Shown here piece after piece: positions 47,556-56,417 of a DNA stretch of 64,000 nucleotides. The position numbers were made by a program, and so were the translations under genes. Position 1 is the stretch's first letter, and every line of letters starts with the position of its first letter. The notes under the pieces are model-generated. The model made no database searches and was not told the DNA's origin. It saw only the letters and a program-made list of their open reading frames with translations. Source of the stretch: Helicobacter sp. 16-1353 (GTDB lineage: Bacteria > Campylobacterota > Campylobacteria > Campylobacterales > Helicobacteraceae); NCBI RefSeq assembly GCF_003288815.1, contig NZ_NHYM01000011.1, positions 1 through 64,000 on the forward strand, written 5' to 3'.

Positions 47556-48945
47556 ATGGTCGTATTTGAGCTTGTGGGTGGGCTTGGCAATCAGCTCTAT
47601 ATCTATAGCTTTGCCAAAATGATAGAAAAGAGGTATGGCTACAAGGTCGCGCTTGATGTAAGTTGGTATGATAGGCATGGTATTGATTGCGATGGGCGTG
47701 AGGCGAGGGACTTGGAGCTATTAAGATTTGAGAATGACTTGGAGTTGGTGAATTTTAATCATCTTAAAATGATTAGATTCCTGCCTTTTGGAGATAAAAT
47801 ACGATATGTATTTAATAAAATAATGGGGAAATTACGACTCTCTCGCCTTTGTTTGACGCCTAAAAACTACTTGGATTTTAGCCAAATAGCCTATAGTCCA
47901 AAAATGCTTGAAATCCCCGATAACTCCTATGTAAAGGGATATTTTGGTAGCTATAAACTCTATAGCAAAACGGGGTTTGTGGGCGATATGGAAATCCCGC
48001 AATTTAGGCTAAAAACACCGATGAACGACGAAAATCTGGCAATGTTGGCAAAAATCAATAATTGCAAAAACTCTGTGGCGCTCCATATCCGCCGAGGCGA
48101 CTACGCAAATATCCACCAATACGCCAAGCTCGGGGCGACATACTACAAAAGAGCAATTGAGCTAATGCGTGAAAAGATAGCCGAGCAAATGGCGTTAAGT
48201 GGGGCGAATTCGTCGCTAAATCTAGCTACCAATCTACAAAATGTGCCATTAAATAGGGCTAATATAAATGGGGGGGGGTCGCGAATCTAGCGAGATTATA
48301 AACGCAGAATCTAGCAATTGCAAAAATCTAAAAAACTTCACTAAAGAATCCGCTCAATACGACGAACTTATTAAACTTGCAGAATCCATCAAATCCAAAA
48401 ATCTCGCTCAATGCGAAGAATCTAAAAAAGCACAAGATTTCGTAGATTCCACACCACATTTCTTTATCTTTAGCAACGACATAGATTTTGTTAAAAACCA
48501 TTTCGTTGGCTTAATGGGCTTAGATTCCGCAGATTCTACGAACTCACAAGATTCTATAAATCCCCAAGATTCCACAAGTCCCAAAGATTCCACAAACTTA
48601 TCAATTTCTAAAAGTCCAAAAGATTCCCAAGATTCCACAAACTCACACGAAAAGTCCGCAGAATCCACCCCAAACAACGCCCCAAATCACACACAAAATT
48701 ACACCCCAAATTACACCATAGTAGACATTAACTCCGCCTCAAATGCGGCTTTTGAGCTAACCCTAATGAGTGCCTGTAAGCACCAAATCATCGCAAATTC
48801 TACCTTTAGCACTTGGGCGAGCTACATCAATCCAAATCCAAATAAAATCATCATCGCCCCTGATATTTTCGCATATGGGCGTGATATAGAGACTTTCCCG
48901 CTGGATTTCTTTCGTATCGACCACATTTGGGGTTTAATGCAGTGA
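47556..48945 (+). pseudogene. futC: Alpha-1,2-fucosyltransferase (GT11), out of frame at G9 (phase OFF)
   Basis: GT11 enzymes move fucose from GDP-fucose to beta-galactosides, making H/Lewis-type epitopes. Frame 1 (47556-48290) has the start MVVFELVGGLGNQLYIYSFAK and the donor-site SVALHIRRGDY, and ends just after a G9 run (48270-48278). Frame 2 (to 48945) has HFFIFSNDIDFVKNHF and NAAFELTLMSACKHQIIANSTFSTWASYIN, the C-terminal GT11 motifs. G8 or G11 restores one protein of about 460 residues, larger than usual because of Ser/Asp/Thr inserts rich in GATTC. FutC of H. pylori is likewise phase-variable. No other lesion is seen, so it is a reversible off state. Confidence 0.9.
48270..48278 (+). 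repeat. G9 tract, fucosyltransferase phase switch
   Basis: Upstream and downstream frames differ by one base; G8 or G11 joins them. Confidence 0.92.
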
Positions 48946-49042
48946 AAATAATTTTGGGGGTGATTTTGAAAAAGATTTTCAAAAATCCGCTTTGCTTGGG
49001 TTAAACCTAAAATTTAATAATGACTATCCTCGCCCTATATGC

Positions 49043-50059
49043 TTATATCTTTATTTTTCTAAAGCTCACTATATAGGCTAGAATCCGCAAGTAAGTCAAA
49101 TTGCGATTCCAGTATTTTAGCGATTTAGCGCATTTTTTTAGATAGAGGCTCTTGCCATTTTCCGCTCCAAATCGCTCCTCTAAAATTATCAGCGATTTTA
49201 GATTATTAGTAATTCTAGCGATGATTTTCTCGCACTCCCTATGCTCTTTTAGCCGCTCATTTTGCCCTAGCTTCGCTAAAATCTCGCAGACATAGGTCAT
49301 ATCATTTTGCCGCTTTAAGATATTTTCCTTAGAGTTATCTTTGGTAATAGAAGTGGCGTTTAGGCAATACTTATAGAGCCGAGATTCCACGCTGACATAC
49401 TTTTTTGCCAAAAGGGCAATCACAAAAAATGTCAGCATATCTTCGCCCATATTTAGCGGATTTTCCACGCATTCCAAAAGTCCCACCGCCTTTCTCACAA
49501 GCTCTTTTCTATACGCCTTATCCCATAGTGTAAATTTAGGAAAATGATAGCTAGATAGGAAAAAATTATGTGCGATTTGCGTATTTTCAAGCTTGGATTT
49601 GCTAAATCTTGTAGGGAGCAAATAGCGAATCTTATGTAAAATATAGGCAAGTGCTGAGCTATTTTTGTTATCCACAAAATCGCTCTTAAAATGCACTATA
49701 TCAGGCGGAGTTTGGGAGCTTAAAATCTCATTTTGGATTTTAGATTCTAGCAACTCGCAGGTATTTAACGCCATGAAATCATCGGCGTCAAGGAATAGCA
49801 AATACTGCCCTTTTGCGTTATTTATACCACTTATCCTAGCGTGGAAACGACCTAGATTCTTGGGATTGCGGATAATTTTTACGCGCGGGTCGCTTTTGGC
49901 GTAATTTTGGGCGATTGAGATTGAATTATCCGCCCCACAGTCATCAACGATAATAATTTCAATGTCCATAAAAGTTTGATTGACGCAGCTTTCAACGCAA
50001 CGAGCGATGTATTTTTCCACATTATGCGTGGGGATTATTATGGAAAATCTAGGCGACAT
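49043..50059 (-). CDS. GT2 family glycosyltransferase
   Basis: A complete 338-residue GT-A enzyme: RFSIIIPTHNVEKYIARCVES, IEIIIVDDCGADNS and YLLFLDADDFMAL (DAD metal site), with a C-terminal YLRILAYIVSFRKIKI. It is a close paralogue of the GT2 genes at 17-18.6 kb but has no poly-G tract and no low-complexity insert. It may show the unmodified form of that family. It is 130 bases downstream of the tandem GT4 gene on the same strand. Confidence 0.85.
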   Translation of the reverse strand: MSPRFSIIIPTHNVEKYIARCVESCVNQTFMDIEIIIVDDCGADNSISIAQNYAKSDPRVKIIRNPKNLGRFHARISGINNAKGQYLLFLDADDFMALNTCELLESKIQNEILSSQTPPDIVHFKSDFVDNKNSSALAYILHKIRYLLPTRFSKSKLENTQIAHNFFLSSYHFPKFTLWDKAYRKELVRKAVGLLECVENPLNMGEDMLTFFVIALLAKKYVSVESRLYKYCLNATSITKDNSKENILKRQNDMTYVCEILAKLGQNERLKEHRECEKIIARITNNLKSLIILEERFGAENGKSLYLKKCAKSLKYWNRNLTYLRILAYIVSFRKIKI

Positions 50060-50189
50060 TTAAAACCGCCGAGTAAGTTAACAATGTAGTTTGTTTTAAA
50101 TATCTAGTAGAAGTTTGGTTTTGGCTCTGGTCGGTGTGTTGGCTGTGTGGGTCAAGTCGGCACTCAAGGTGGCTGTGGTATTTATCAAG

Positions 50190-52271
50190 TCACTCAAGTC
50201 GCCATTTGACGTTGTTACTGCTTTGTAGGCTAAGAATACATAAGCGGAATCTTAGCTCATAGCCCCCCCCAGCTATTAGCACATCTATCGTATTTTGGTA
50301 GATTTTAATTGTGTTGTTTATATCAAATTTTTTGGCAAATTCCCTTGCGTTTTCCCCCAAAATGGGCTTATTTTGATGGGCGATAAAGGAATCTAGAGCA
50401 GTTTTTAGCGAGTTTGTATCGCCCACCTCACATAAAAATCCATTTATTTTATTAAGATTGCCATTGATTTCGCTTTGATTAGGGTAGTTTCGCACGAGCT
50501 CCTTACAGCCAATCGCATTTGTGGTGATTATTGGCGTTTCCATCGCCATAGATTCTAGTAGGCTAATCGCCACGCCCTCCCTATAGCTAGGCAAAACTAC
50601 GGCGGAGGCAAGTTTTATAAACTCCCTTACATCGCTTGTTTCACCTAGATAGCTCACAGCCCCGCTATTATGCCACTTTTGGAGAGTTTCGGCTGGGATT
50701 GCTTGTGGATTTTTCGCATCACTTTTGCCTAGTAGGTAGAATCTTATTCTATAATATCTCTGCCCCCCCCCTATGCGAGATTTTTCGCTATTAGCAGATT
50801 CTCTCTCAAACATTTTTGCCACCTCGACAAACTCGCCCACGCCCTTATCCCAGAGCATTCTAGCAATAAGCAAGAATCTGATCTCGCCATCTTTTGGGGG
50901 ATTATTTAGGTATTCCTCTTGGGCTTGATTTTGTGGCTTGAAATCACTTTTTGGCTTGAAATCCGCCCTAAAATGCTCCAAATCCACGCCCTCACTAGGC
51001 AAAATAAAGCTTTTACTTGGCTCTATGATTTTGGATTTTATAAACTCCTCCCTATCATCTTTATTTAAAAACCACACTTCATTTGTGCCTTTAAGTGCGT
51101 GTTTATAGAGCCAAACAACGATATTTTTTAGGATTTTTTTGAAAATCCCACTTGGGATAAACACATAGCCAAGCCCCGTAGTTACGGCGATATTTGGGAT
51201 TTTTAGGCGATTTGCAATAAATGAGCCATAAATCACGGGCTTAATGGTGTAGCTAAAAATTAGATTTGGGCGGATTTGGCGTATCATCGCCCTTAGAGAG
51301 CGGAAAAATCGCAAATCTTTAAGCGGATTTAAGCTCTTTGGGTCGATAAAAATATCATAGAGCATAAAGCCCTCGTTTTTGAGATTTTCTGCACTTGCGT
51401 CAAATGGGGCGATAATGTGGATTTCATAGCCGCTTTTTGCGATATTTTGCAACGCTTTTAAGCGGAAATTCCACATACCAAAGCAAGAATTGGAGATAAA
51501 AAGGATTTTTGGCTTAGAATCGTGCGTGGAATCCGGGGAATCTGCATTTATAGAATCTTGTGTGGAATCTGTGGAATCTTTTGAGCGGACGGAATCTAGA
51601 TTCGCGAAATTTGGATTTTTCAAATTTTTCTGTGTGGGCTGTGTGGCTTGTGTTGCTTTTGTAGATTCCGTAATTTGTGGGCTTTTAAGCTGGGCGGAAA
51701 TCTTTTTATGATAGATATTTATAATAATATTTTGGTCGTATTTTTTTGCCTCATTTAGGGCAGATTCTGCCATTTTAGCTGTATTTGTTTGCATAAATCT
51801 AACGATAGAGTTATAAAGTGCCTTAATGCTATTTGGGGCGATTAGAAAGCCATTTTCGCCTATAATAACGCTAGAATCTTGGGAATCTTTAGAATCTTGC
51901 GTAATTTTCAAGTGGGTGGAATCGTGGGAATCCGGCGAATCTTTGGAATCCAAATCTCCCTCTAAATCCCCCGAAATAGTGATTAAATCTCTGCACCCGC
52001 TCATATCTGTCGTAATTATGGGCTTTCCCATAGCAAGTGCTTCTAGTAAAACCCTAGGAACACCCTCTTTATAAAAGCTAGGCAAAACTACGGCGGAGGC
52101 AAGTTTTATAAACTCCCTTACATCATTGCTCTCGCCTAGATAGCTAATAGCCCCGCTATTATGCCATTTTTGGAGTGTGTCAAGGGGGATTGATTTTGGA
52201 TTTTTATTATCGTTTTTGCCTAGCAGATAAAATCTCGGCTTTAAATCCAAATTTATATTTTGCGGAGTCAT
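50190..52271 (-). CDS. GT4 C-terminal half fused to a complete GT4, with two poly-G tracts
   Basis: A 693-residue protein. Residues 1-~205 are only the donor-binding half of a GT4 (RFYLLGKNDNKNP, DVREFIKLASAVVLPSFYKEG). A Ser/Asp/Gln linker rich in GATTC follows. Residues ~255-670 are a complete PglA-like GT4 (KILFISNSCFGMWNFRLKAL ... IRFYLLGKSDAKNP ... DVREFIKLASAVVLPSYREGVAISLLESMAM). A G9 run (50763-50771) sits at the hinge between the two Rossmann halves of the full copy, the same point at which the N-terminal half copy begins. A G8 run (50263-50270) precedes a GGGYELRF tail. Both are in frame. The two halves share a 49-base exact repeat. Confidence 0.8.
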   Translation of the reverse strand: MTPQNINLDLKPRFYLLGKNDNKNPKSIPLDTLQKWHNSGAISYLGESNDVREFIKLASAVVLPSFYKEGVPRVLLEALAMGKPIITTDMSGCRDLITISGDLEGDLDSKDSPDSHDSTHLKITQDSKDSQDSSVIIGENGFLIAPNSIKALYNSIVRFMQTNTAKMAESALNEAKKYDQNIIINIYHKKISAQLKSPQITESTKATQATQPTQKNLKNPNFANLDSVRSKDSTDSTQDSINADSPDSTHDSKPKILFISNSCFGMWNFRLKALQNIAKSGYEIHIIAPFDASAENLKNEGFMLYDIFIDPKSLNPLKDLRFFRSLRAMIRQIRPNLIFSYTIKPVIYGSFIANRLKIPNIAVTTGLGYVFIPSGIFKKILKNIVVWLYKHALKGTNEVWFLNKDDREEFIKSKIIEPSKSFILPSEGVDLEHFRADFKPKSDFKPQNQAQEEYLNNPPKDGEIRFLLIARMLWDKGVGEFVEVAKMFERESANSEKSRIGGGQRYYRIRFYLLGKSDAKNPQAIPAETLQKWHNSGAVSYLGETSDVREFIKLASAVVLPSYREGVAISLLESMAMETPIITTNAIGCKELVRNYPNQSEINGNLNKINGFLCEVGDTNSLKTALDSFIAHQNKPILGENAREFAKKFDINNTIKIYQNTIDVLIAGGGYELRFRLCILSLQSSNNVKWRLE
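50263..50270 (-). repeat. G8 tract before the C-terminal tail
   Basis: In frame; followed by YELRFRLCILSL, a tail motif also found after the G10 tract at 1683. Confidence 0.85.
50585..50633. repeat. 49-base exact direct repeat, copy 1
   Basis: Identical to 52076-52124 and lies in the homologous donor-binding half; similarity continues with mismatches for about 100 further bases. Recombination would delete about 1.5 kb and fuse the modules. Confidence 0.85.
50763..50771 (-). repeat. G9 tract at the GT-B interdomain hinge
   Basis: In frame between the acceptor and donor halves of the GT4. Slippage would leave a half GT4 plus a separate N-terminal domain. Confidence 0.88.
52076..52124. repeat. 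49-base exact direct repeat, copy 2
   Basis: Second copy of the 50585-50633 repeat, in the N-terminal half-module of the same gene. Confidence 0.85.
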
Positions 52272-52386
52272 ATTTTGACTTTTCTTAAGCGATAATTGGA
52301 GCTAGAAAAAAGCGGGTTAAATGGATAAAAGAGATTAAAAAATAGTAAATTTAAAGTGTAGTTGAAATGCGATAAAAGGCTAGAAT

Positions 52387-53328
52387 CTAGCTGTCCCCCC
52401 CCCCAATCATATATTTAATATATGCAAAAACATTGATTTCTTTTAGTTTTCTAAGCGGTTTTAGGAGAATAAAAAGAGGCGAGATTTGCATGTCATTTTC
52501 CCGCCACGCACGGAGGCATTCCACATTTGCCTTATAGATATTTTTTAGGTTTTGATTGGAGATTCCACCTAATTGCATTTTTATAAAATTTTCATCGATA
52601 TACATATTGTTTATTTTATTTTTTGCTAAAAATCGTAGCATCAGCTCATAATCCCCAGCGATTTTATAGCTTGGATTAAATCCGCCAAATTTCTCAAAAA
52701 TCTCTTTTTTTACATAAAATGTCGGGTGGGCGGGGTGTAAGCCCTTTTTAAAATCGCTAAAATTTAGATTTTGACCCTTAATTTGGCGGAGAATCTTGGG
52801 AGATTTTGTGGAATCTTGGGAGATTTGGAAACTTGTAAGATTCGCCGAATCTAGATTCTTGGAATTCGTAGAATCTATAGTTTCCGCCAAACCCCCCACA
52901 TTTACACAATCCACATACTCCAAATTCGCACATATGGATTCCACGCTTTTTGCCACTGGCTTATTAAACGCCCAATTTATAAGGCTTAAAATATTAGAAC
53001 TTGCAAAATAATCATCAGAGTTTAAAAATCCTAGCAAATCCCCGCTAGACGCGTTAATCCCGCGGTTAAATGCCTCATAGATTCCGCTATCTTTTTGGCT
53101 AAAAATTTTTAGGGTGATATTTTTTGCCTCATATTTTGGGCGATAAGATTGAATGATTTCTAGGGTCAAATCGCTACTTTTGCCATCGATTATAATATGC
53201 TCGATATTATTATAATCTTGGCTAAGCACGGATTCTAGGGTGTTTTTTATGGTTGGCTCTGAGTTTAGCGTAGCTGTGATTATGGAGATTTTATAATTAT
53301 TTATACTTATTTTTTTCAAAATTCTCAA
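52387..53328 (-). CDS. GT2 family glycosyltransferase (WcaA/WcaE type) with phase-variable tail
   Basis: A 313-residue GT-A enzyme: KISIITATLNSEPTIKNTLES, HIIIDGKSSDLTLEII, FSQKDSGIYEAFNRGI and LLGFLNSDDYFAS (metal site), with C-terminal HPAHPTFYVKKEIF and SYKIAGDYELMLRFL. As read, a G10 run ends it at GGGDS. In the next frame (G11 or G8) it continues for about 41 hydrophobic codons and ends at a TGA that overlaps the ATG of the downstream GT4 gene (ATGA, 52271-52268). The longer form therefore looks like the native, coupled one. An Asp/Ser insert (~155-185) carries GATTC words. Start is TTG. Confidence 0.82.
   Translation of the reverse strand: MRILKKISINNYKISIITATLNSEPTIKNTLESVLSQDYNNIEHIIIDGKSSDLTLEIIQSYRPKYEAKNITLKIFSQKDSGIYEAFNRGINASSGDLLGFLNSDDYFASSNILSLINWAFNKPVAKSVESICANLEYVDCVNVGGLAETIDSTNSKNLDSANLTSFQISQDSTKSPKILRQIKGQNLNFSDFKKGLHPAHPTFYVKKEIFEKFGGFNPSYKIAGDYELMLRFLAKNKINNMYIDENFIKMQLGGISNQNLKNIYKANVECLRAWRENDMQISPLFILLKPLRKLKEINVFAYIKYMIGGGDS
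52395..52404 (-). repeat. G10 tract selecting a short or long GT2 tail
   Basis: G10 gives a stop three codons later. G11 or G8 gives a 41-codon tail terminating in the start codon of the next gene. Confidence 0.88.
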
Positions 53329-53581
53329 ATCCCTTTTCTAGCTATTTTTACAAATTTTACTTTAGAATCTTTAAGATTCCATCAAATTTTGAGCCAACTA
53401 AAAGCCTCTAAAATTTTTAAAGGAATATTATCAAAAAAAATATTTTTTTGCATTAAAGCGCATAAAATTAGTTAGAAATTACCGCTGTAATCTTGCTAGG
53501 CAATCTAATTTTTTTAAAAGTTTTCTTGGCTAAAATACAGCCCTAAAACAAAGTCTAAATTCAAATATTTTAGGAGTATTT

Positions 53582-54895
53582 TTGTCAAAGCAACTCAGTC
53601 TCAAAGCCCTCGTAGTGCCGATTTTCCTTGATATGTTTTTGCGATTTTCCTCGCTTATGCTAAATACTTATATGGTCTCCCAGCACTCCGCATATCTCGT
53701 TGGCTCGATGGGTGCGGGGAATCAAATACTAGATTTATTTATCACCATTTTTAGCTTTTTAAGCGTGGGTTGTAGTGTGGTTATCGCCCAAGCGTTGGGA
53801 GCTAGGGACTTTAATCTAGCTAAAAAGGCGATGCACCAAAGCCTATTTTTAAACGCACTTTTGGGATTTGTCTGTGGGGCGATAATCCTATTTTATGGCG
53901 ATAATCTCTTGCATTTTTTAAATGTCCCAGAAGGGCAGTTTTCCCAAGCCTCGATTTATCTTAAAATGCTTGGAATCTGCCTATTTTTCGACGCTGTGGG
54001 GATTATTTTGGCTTCGATTGTGCGTGTGTATAATATGGCGTATTTTGTTACGCTCACCTCGCTTGTGATGAATTTCATCTCCGTTGGGCTAAATTATTAC
54101 ACGCTTCACTATACGAATTGGGAGCTTTGGGGCGTGGGACTGGCGACAATTATTGGGCGAGTTGCGGCGATTTTCATACTTTTAATCGTGCTAATTTTTA
54201 GGTTAAAAATCAAAATTTACTTTAAGGAACTTTTCAATTTAGAAAAAGAAGTGCTTAAAAAAGTCCTTAAAATCGGCTCATTCTCCGCTGGGGAAAATCT
54301 CATTTGGATTATTCAATACACTATTGCGTTATCCTTTGTGTATTCGCTAGGGGCGGAGTATGCGAGCGTGCAGACGATTTACTTTCAAATTTCTATGTTT
54401 ATTATGCTAACTGGGGCGGCATTTAGTATCGCAAATGAAATAATTATCGGCAAACTCGTCGGCGCAAGGGCGACAAATGTCGCATACAAGCACACTTGGC
54501 GGGTTTTGTATTTGAGCCTTTTTGTAACCCTAATCGTGGTTTTAATAAACTTTTTTGGCAAAGATTTTATTATGGATAAGTTGGGGCTGGAATCTATCTT
54601 TAGGGAGATTATGCTCCCGCTCTTTGGGCTTTCTATCGTGCTGGAGCTTGGGCGGACATTTAATATTGTGATGGTGAATTCTCTTCGGGCTAGTGGCGAT
54701 GCGAAGTTTCCATTTATTATGGGGCTAATTTTTATGCTGGGAGTGAGCCTACCGGTGGGATATACTCTGTGTTTTCACTTTGGATTTGGGATTGTTGGGG
54801 TGTGGATTGGATTCTGCTTTGATGAGTGGCTTAGGGGGCTGTGTAATGCCTATCGCTGGAAAAGTCGCAAATGGCAAGATAAAGCGGTGGTGTAA
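53582..54895 (+). CDS. MATE family efflux transporter
   Basis: An inner-membrane carrier of 437 residues with 12 likely spans in two halves. LVGSMGAGNQILDLFITIFSFLSVGCSVVIAQALGARD and, in the second half, GAAFSIANEIIIGKLVGAR are the paired MATE signatures. Such proteins export drugs or other cations using Na+ or H+. It starts at TTG with AGGAG upstream. No insert and no homopolymer. It is adjacent to but oriented away from glycan locus 3; a role in flipping glycan lipids is less likely than efflux. Confidence 0.85.
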   Translation: MSKQLSLKALVVPIFLDMFLRFSSLMLNTYMVSQHSAYLVGSMGAGNQILDLFITIFSFLSVGCSVVIAQALGARDFNLAKKAMHQSLFLNALLGFVCGAIILFYGDNLLHFLNVPEGQFSQASIYLKMLGICLFFDAVGIILASIVRVYNMAYFVTLTSLVMNFISVGLNYYTLHYTNWELWGVGLATIIGRVAAIFILLIVLIFRLKIKIYFKELFNLEKEVLKKVLKIGSFSAGENLIWIIQYTIALSFVYSLGAEYASVQTIYFQISMFIMLTGAAFSIANEIIIGKLVGARATNVAYKHTWRVLYLSLFVTLIVVLINFFGKDFIMDKLGLESIFREIMLPLFGLSIVLELGRTFNIVMVNSLRASGDAKFPFIMGLIFMLGVSLPVGYTLCFHFGFGIVGVWIGFCFDEWLRGLCNAYRWKSRKWQDKAVV

Positions 54896-55074
54896 AATCT
54901 CATAGATATTTGTAGATTCTAAAAGTCCAAAAGATTCTAAAGGGTATAGAATCTAAAAAATCATTGTGAAATTATGTATTTTGATAATCTTAAAATAGGG
55001 CAAAAATTTATAGGAATTTTATTATTATAAGCTATAATTAAGGCTTACAACTAAGTTTTAAGTGGAGAATCCTA

Positions 55075-56403
55075 GTGGGTGTATTGGAGAAAGAGTTTAT
55101 AAAAGCGGTTATTGATAATAAAGTCCAAAGTATTAAATATTTATTAGGGAATGGCATTAATATAGATTCCACTGATGAGGACGGTTGCACGGCATTAATG
55201 TGGGCTGCAAAAGATGGCAATTTAGAGATGGTGAATATCCTATTAAATAATGACGCAAATGTTCGTATTGTTACAAATAATGGCTATTCTGTTCTTATGT
55301 TTGCAGCACTTAGTGGCAATATAGAAGTAGTGGAAAGATTGCTTGATTATAATATAGATATAAACCAGCAGGATAATGATGGTTGGACTGCGTTGATGAG
55401 TGCAGTTAGCGAGGGCTATATAGAGATTGTAAAGTTTTTGGTTGAAAATGGTGCGGATATTAACGCAAAACGAAATGATGGAACAACTGCTTTAATGCTT
55501 GCAAGCTCTTTTAATCATCTAAATATTGTTAGATATTTACATAAAAATGGTGCAGATATTAACGCATCTGATGAAAATTCTTGGAATTCTTTAATGTGGG
55601 CATCGTCATTTAATCATATTAATATCATTAAATATTTAGTAAAAAATGGCATAAATATTAATGCCACGCGAAATGACGGCTACACAGCTTTAATGAGTGC
55701 GTCTTTTAAAGGGCATTTAGAGGTTGTGAAATTTTTAGTTGAAAATGGTGCAGATGTCAATGCAAGTAAAAATGACGGCTACACAGCTTTAATGAGTGCG
55801 TCTTTTAAAGGGCATTTAGAGGTTGTGAAATTTTTAGTTGAAAATGGTGCAGATGTCAATGCAAGTAAAAATGACGGCTACACAGCTTTAATGAGTGCGT
55901 CTTTTAAAGGGCATTTAGAGGTTGTGAAATATCTATTAGATTCTGGGGCTAGTTTAAATCCAACGATAAACAATGTTTGGAATGCCTTTATTTGGGCGGC
56001 TGAAAAGGGGCATTTAGAGATTGTAAAATTATTATTGACTTACGGGGCAAATATCGATGATATTGATAATGATGGCTGTAGTGCGTTGATGTTAGCAGCT
56101 GGTGAGGGGCATTTGGAAGTGGTAAAATATCTTATCGCAAATGATGCTTTTATTAATGCTAGGGATTATAATCACACTACGGTTTTAATGAGGGCTGTAA
56201 ATAGTGGAAATATAGATGTTATAGAATATTTACTTGAAAATGGAGTAGATGTTTTTGCTGTGGATAATTCTGGTAATACGGCATTAAAAATAGCATTAAT
56301 GAATGGCTACCAAGATATAGCACAATTTTTAAAAAAAGAAGCACATAGATTAGAAGAATTGAAGCGTAAGAGAGAAGAAAAACACATTTTATTAAATTTA
56401 TAA
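55075..56403 (+). CDS. Ankyrin-repeat protein
   Basis: The 442 residues are almost wholly 33-residue ankyrin repeats (about 12), e.g. NDGYTALMSASFKGHLEVVKFL. A charged C-terminal helix (HRLEELKRKREEKH) follows. No signal peptide, so a cytoplasmic protein-binding role is likely. Three consecutive repeats are identical at the DNA level (99-base period from 55672 to about 55930), showing recent copy-number change. It starts at GTG with GGAGA upstream. It is 14 bases before the carboxylase start, possibly in one operon, though a functional link is not evident. Confidence 0.88.
   Translation: MGVLEKEFIKAVIDNKVQSIKYLLGNGINIDSTDEDGCTALMWAAKDGNLEMVNILLNNDANVRIVTNNGYSVLMFAALSGNIEVVERLLDYNIDINQQDNDGWTALMSAVSEGYIEIVKFLVENGADINAKRNDGTTALMLASSFNHLNIVRYLHKNGADINASDENSWNSLMWASSFNHINIIKYLVKNGININATRNDGYTALMSASFKGHLEVVKFLVENGADVNASKNDGYTALMSASFKGHLEVVKFLVENGADVNASKNDGYTALMSASFKGHLEVVKYLLDSGASLNPTINNVWNAFIWAAEKGHLEIVKLLLTYGANIDDIDNDGCSALMLAAGEGHLEVVKYLIANDAFINARDYNHTTVLMRAVNSGNIDVIEYLLENGVDVFAVDNSGNTALKIALMNGYQDIAQFLKKEAHRLEELKRKREEKHILLNL
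55672..55930 (+). repeat. 99-base tandem repeat within the ankyrin gene
   Basis: Two complete units start at 55672 and 55771; a third (55870) is identical for about 60 bases and then diverges. Each unit encodes one ankyrin repeat, so changes in copy number keep the frame. Confidence 0.92.
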
Positions 56404-56417
56404 ATTTGGAGAAAACT

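Noticed and set aside
55672-55930. Regular 99-base repeats as a possible CRISPR array
   Set aside because: Repeats are contiguous, without spacers, and code for ankyrin units in an open frame.
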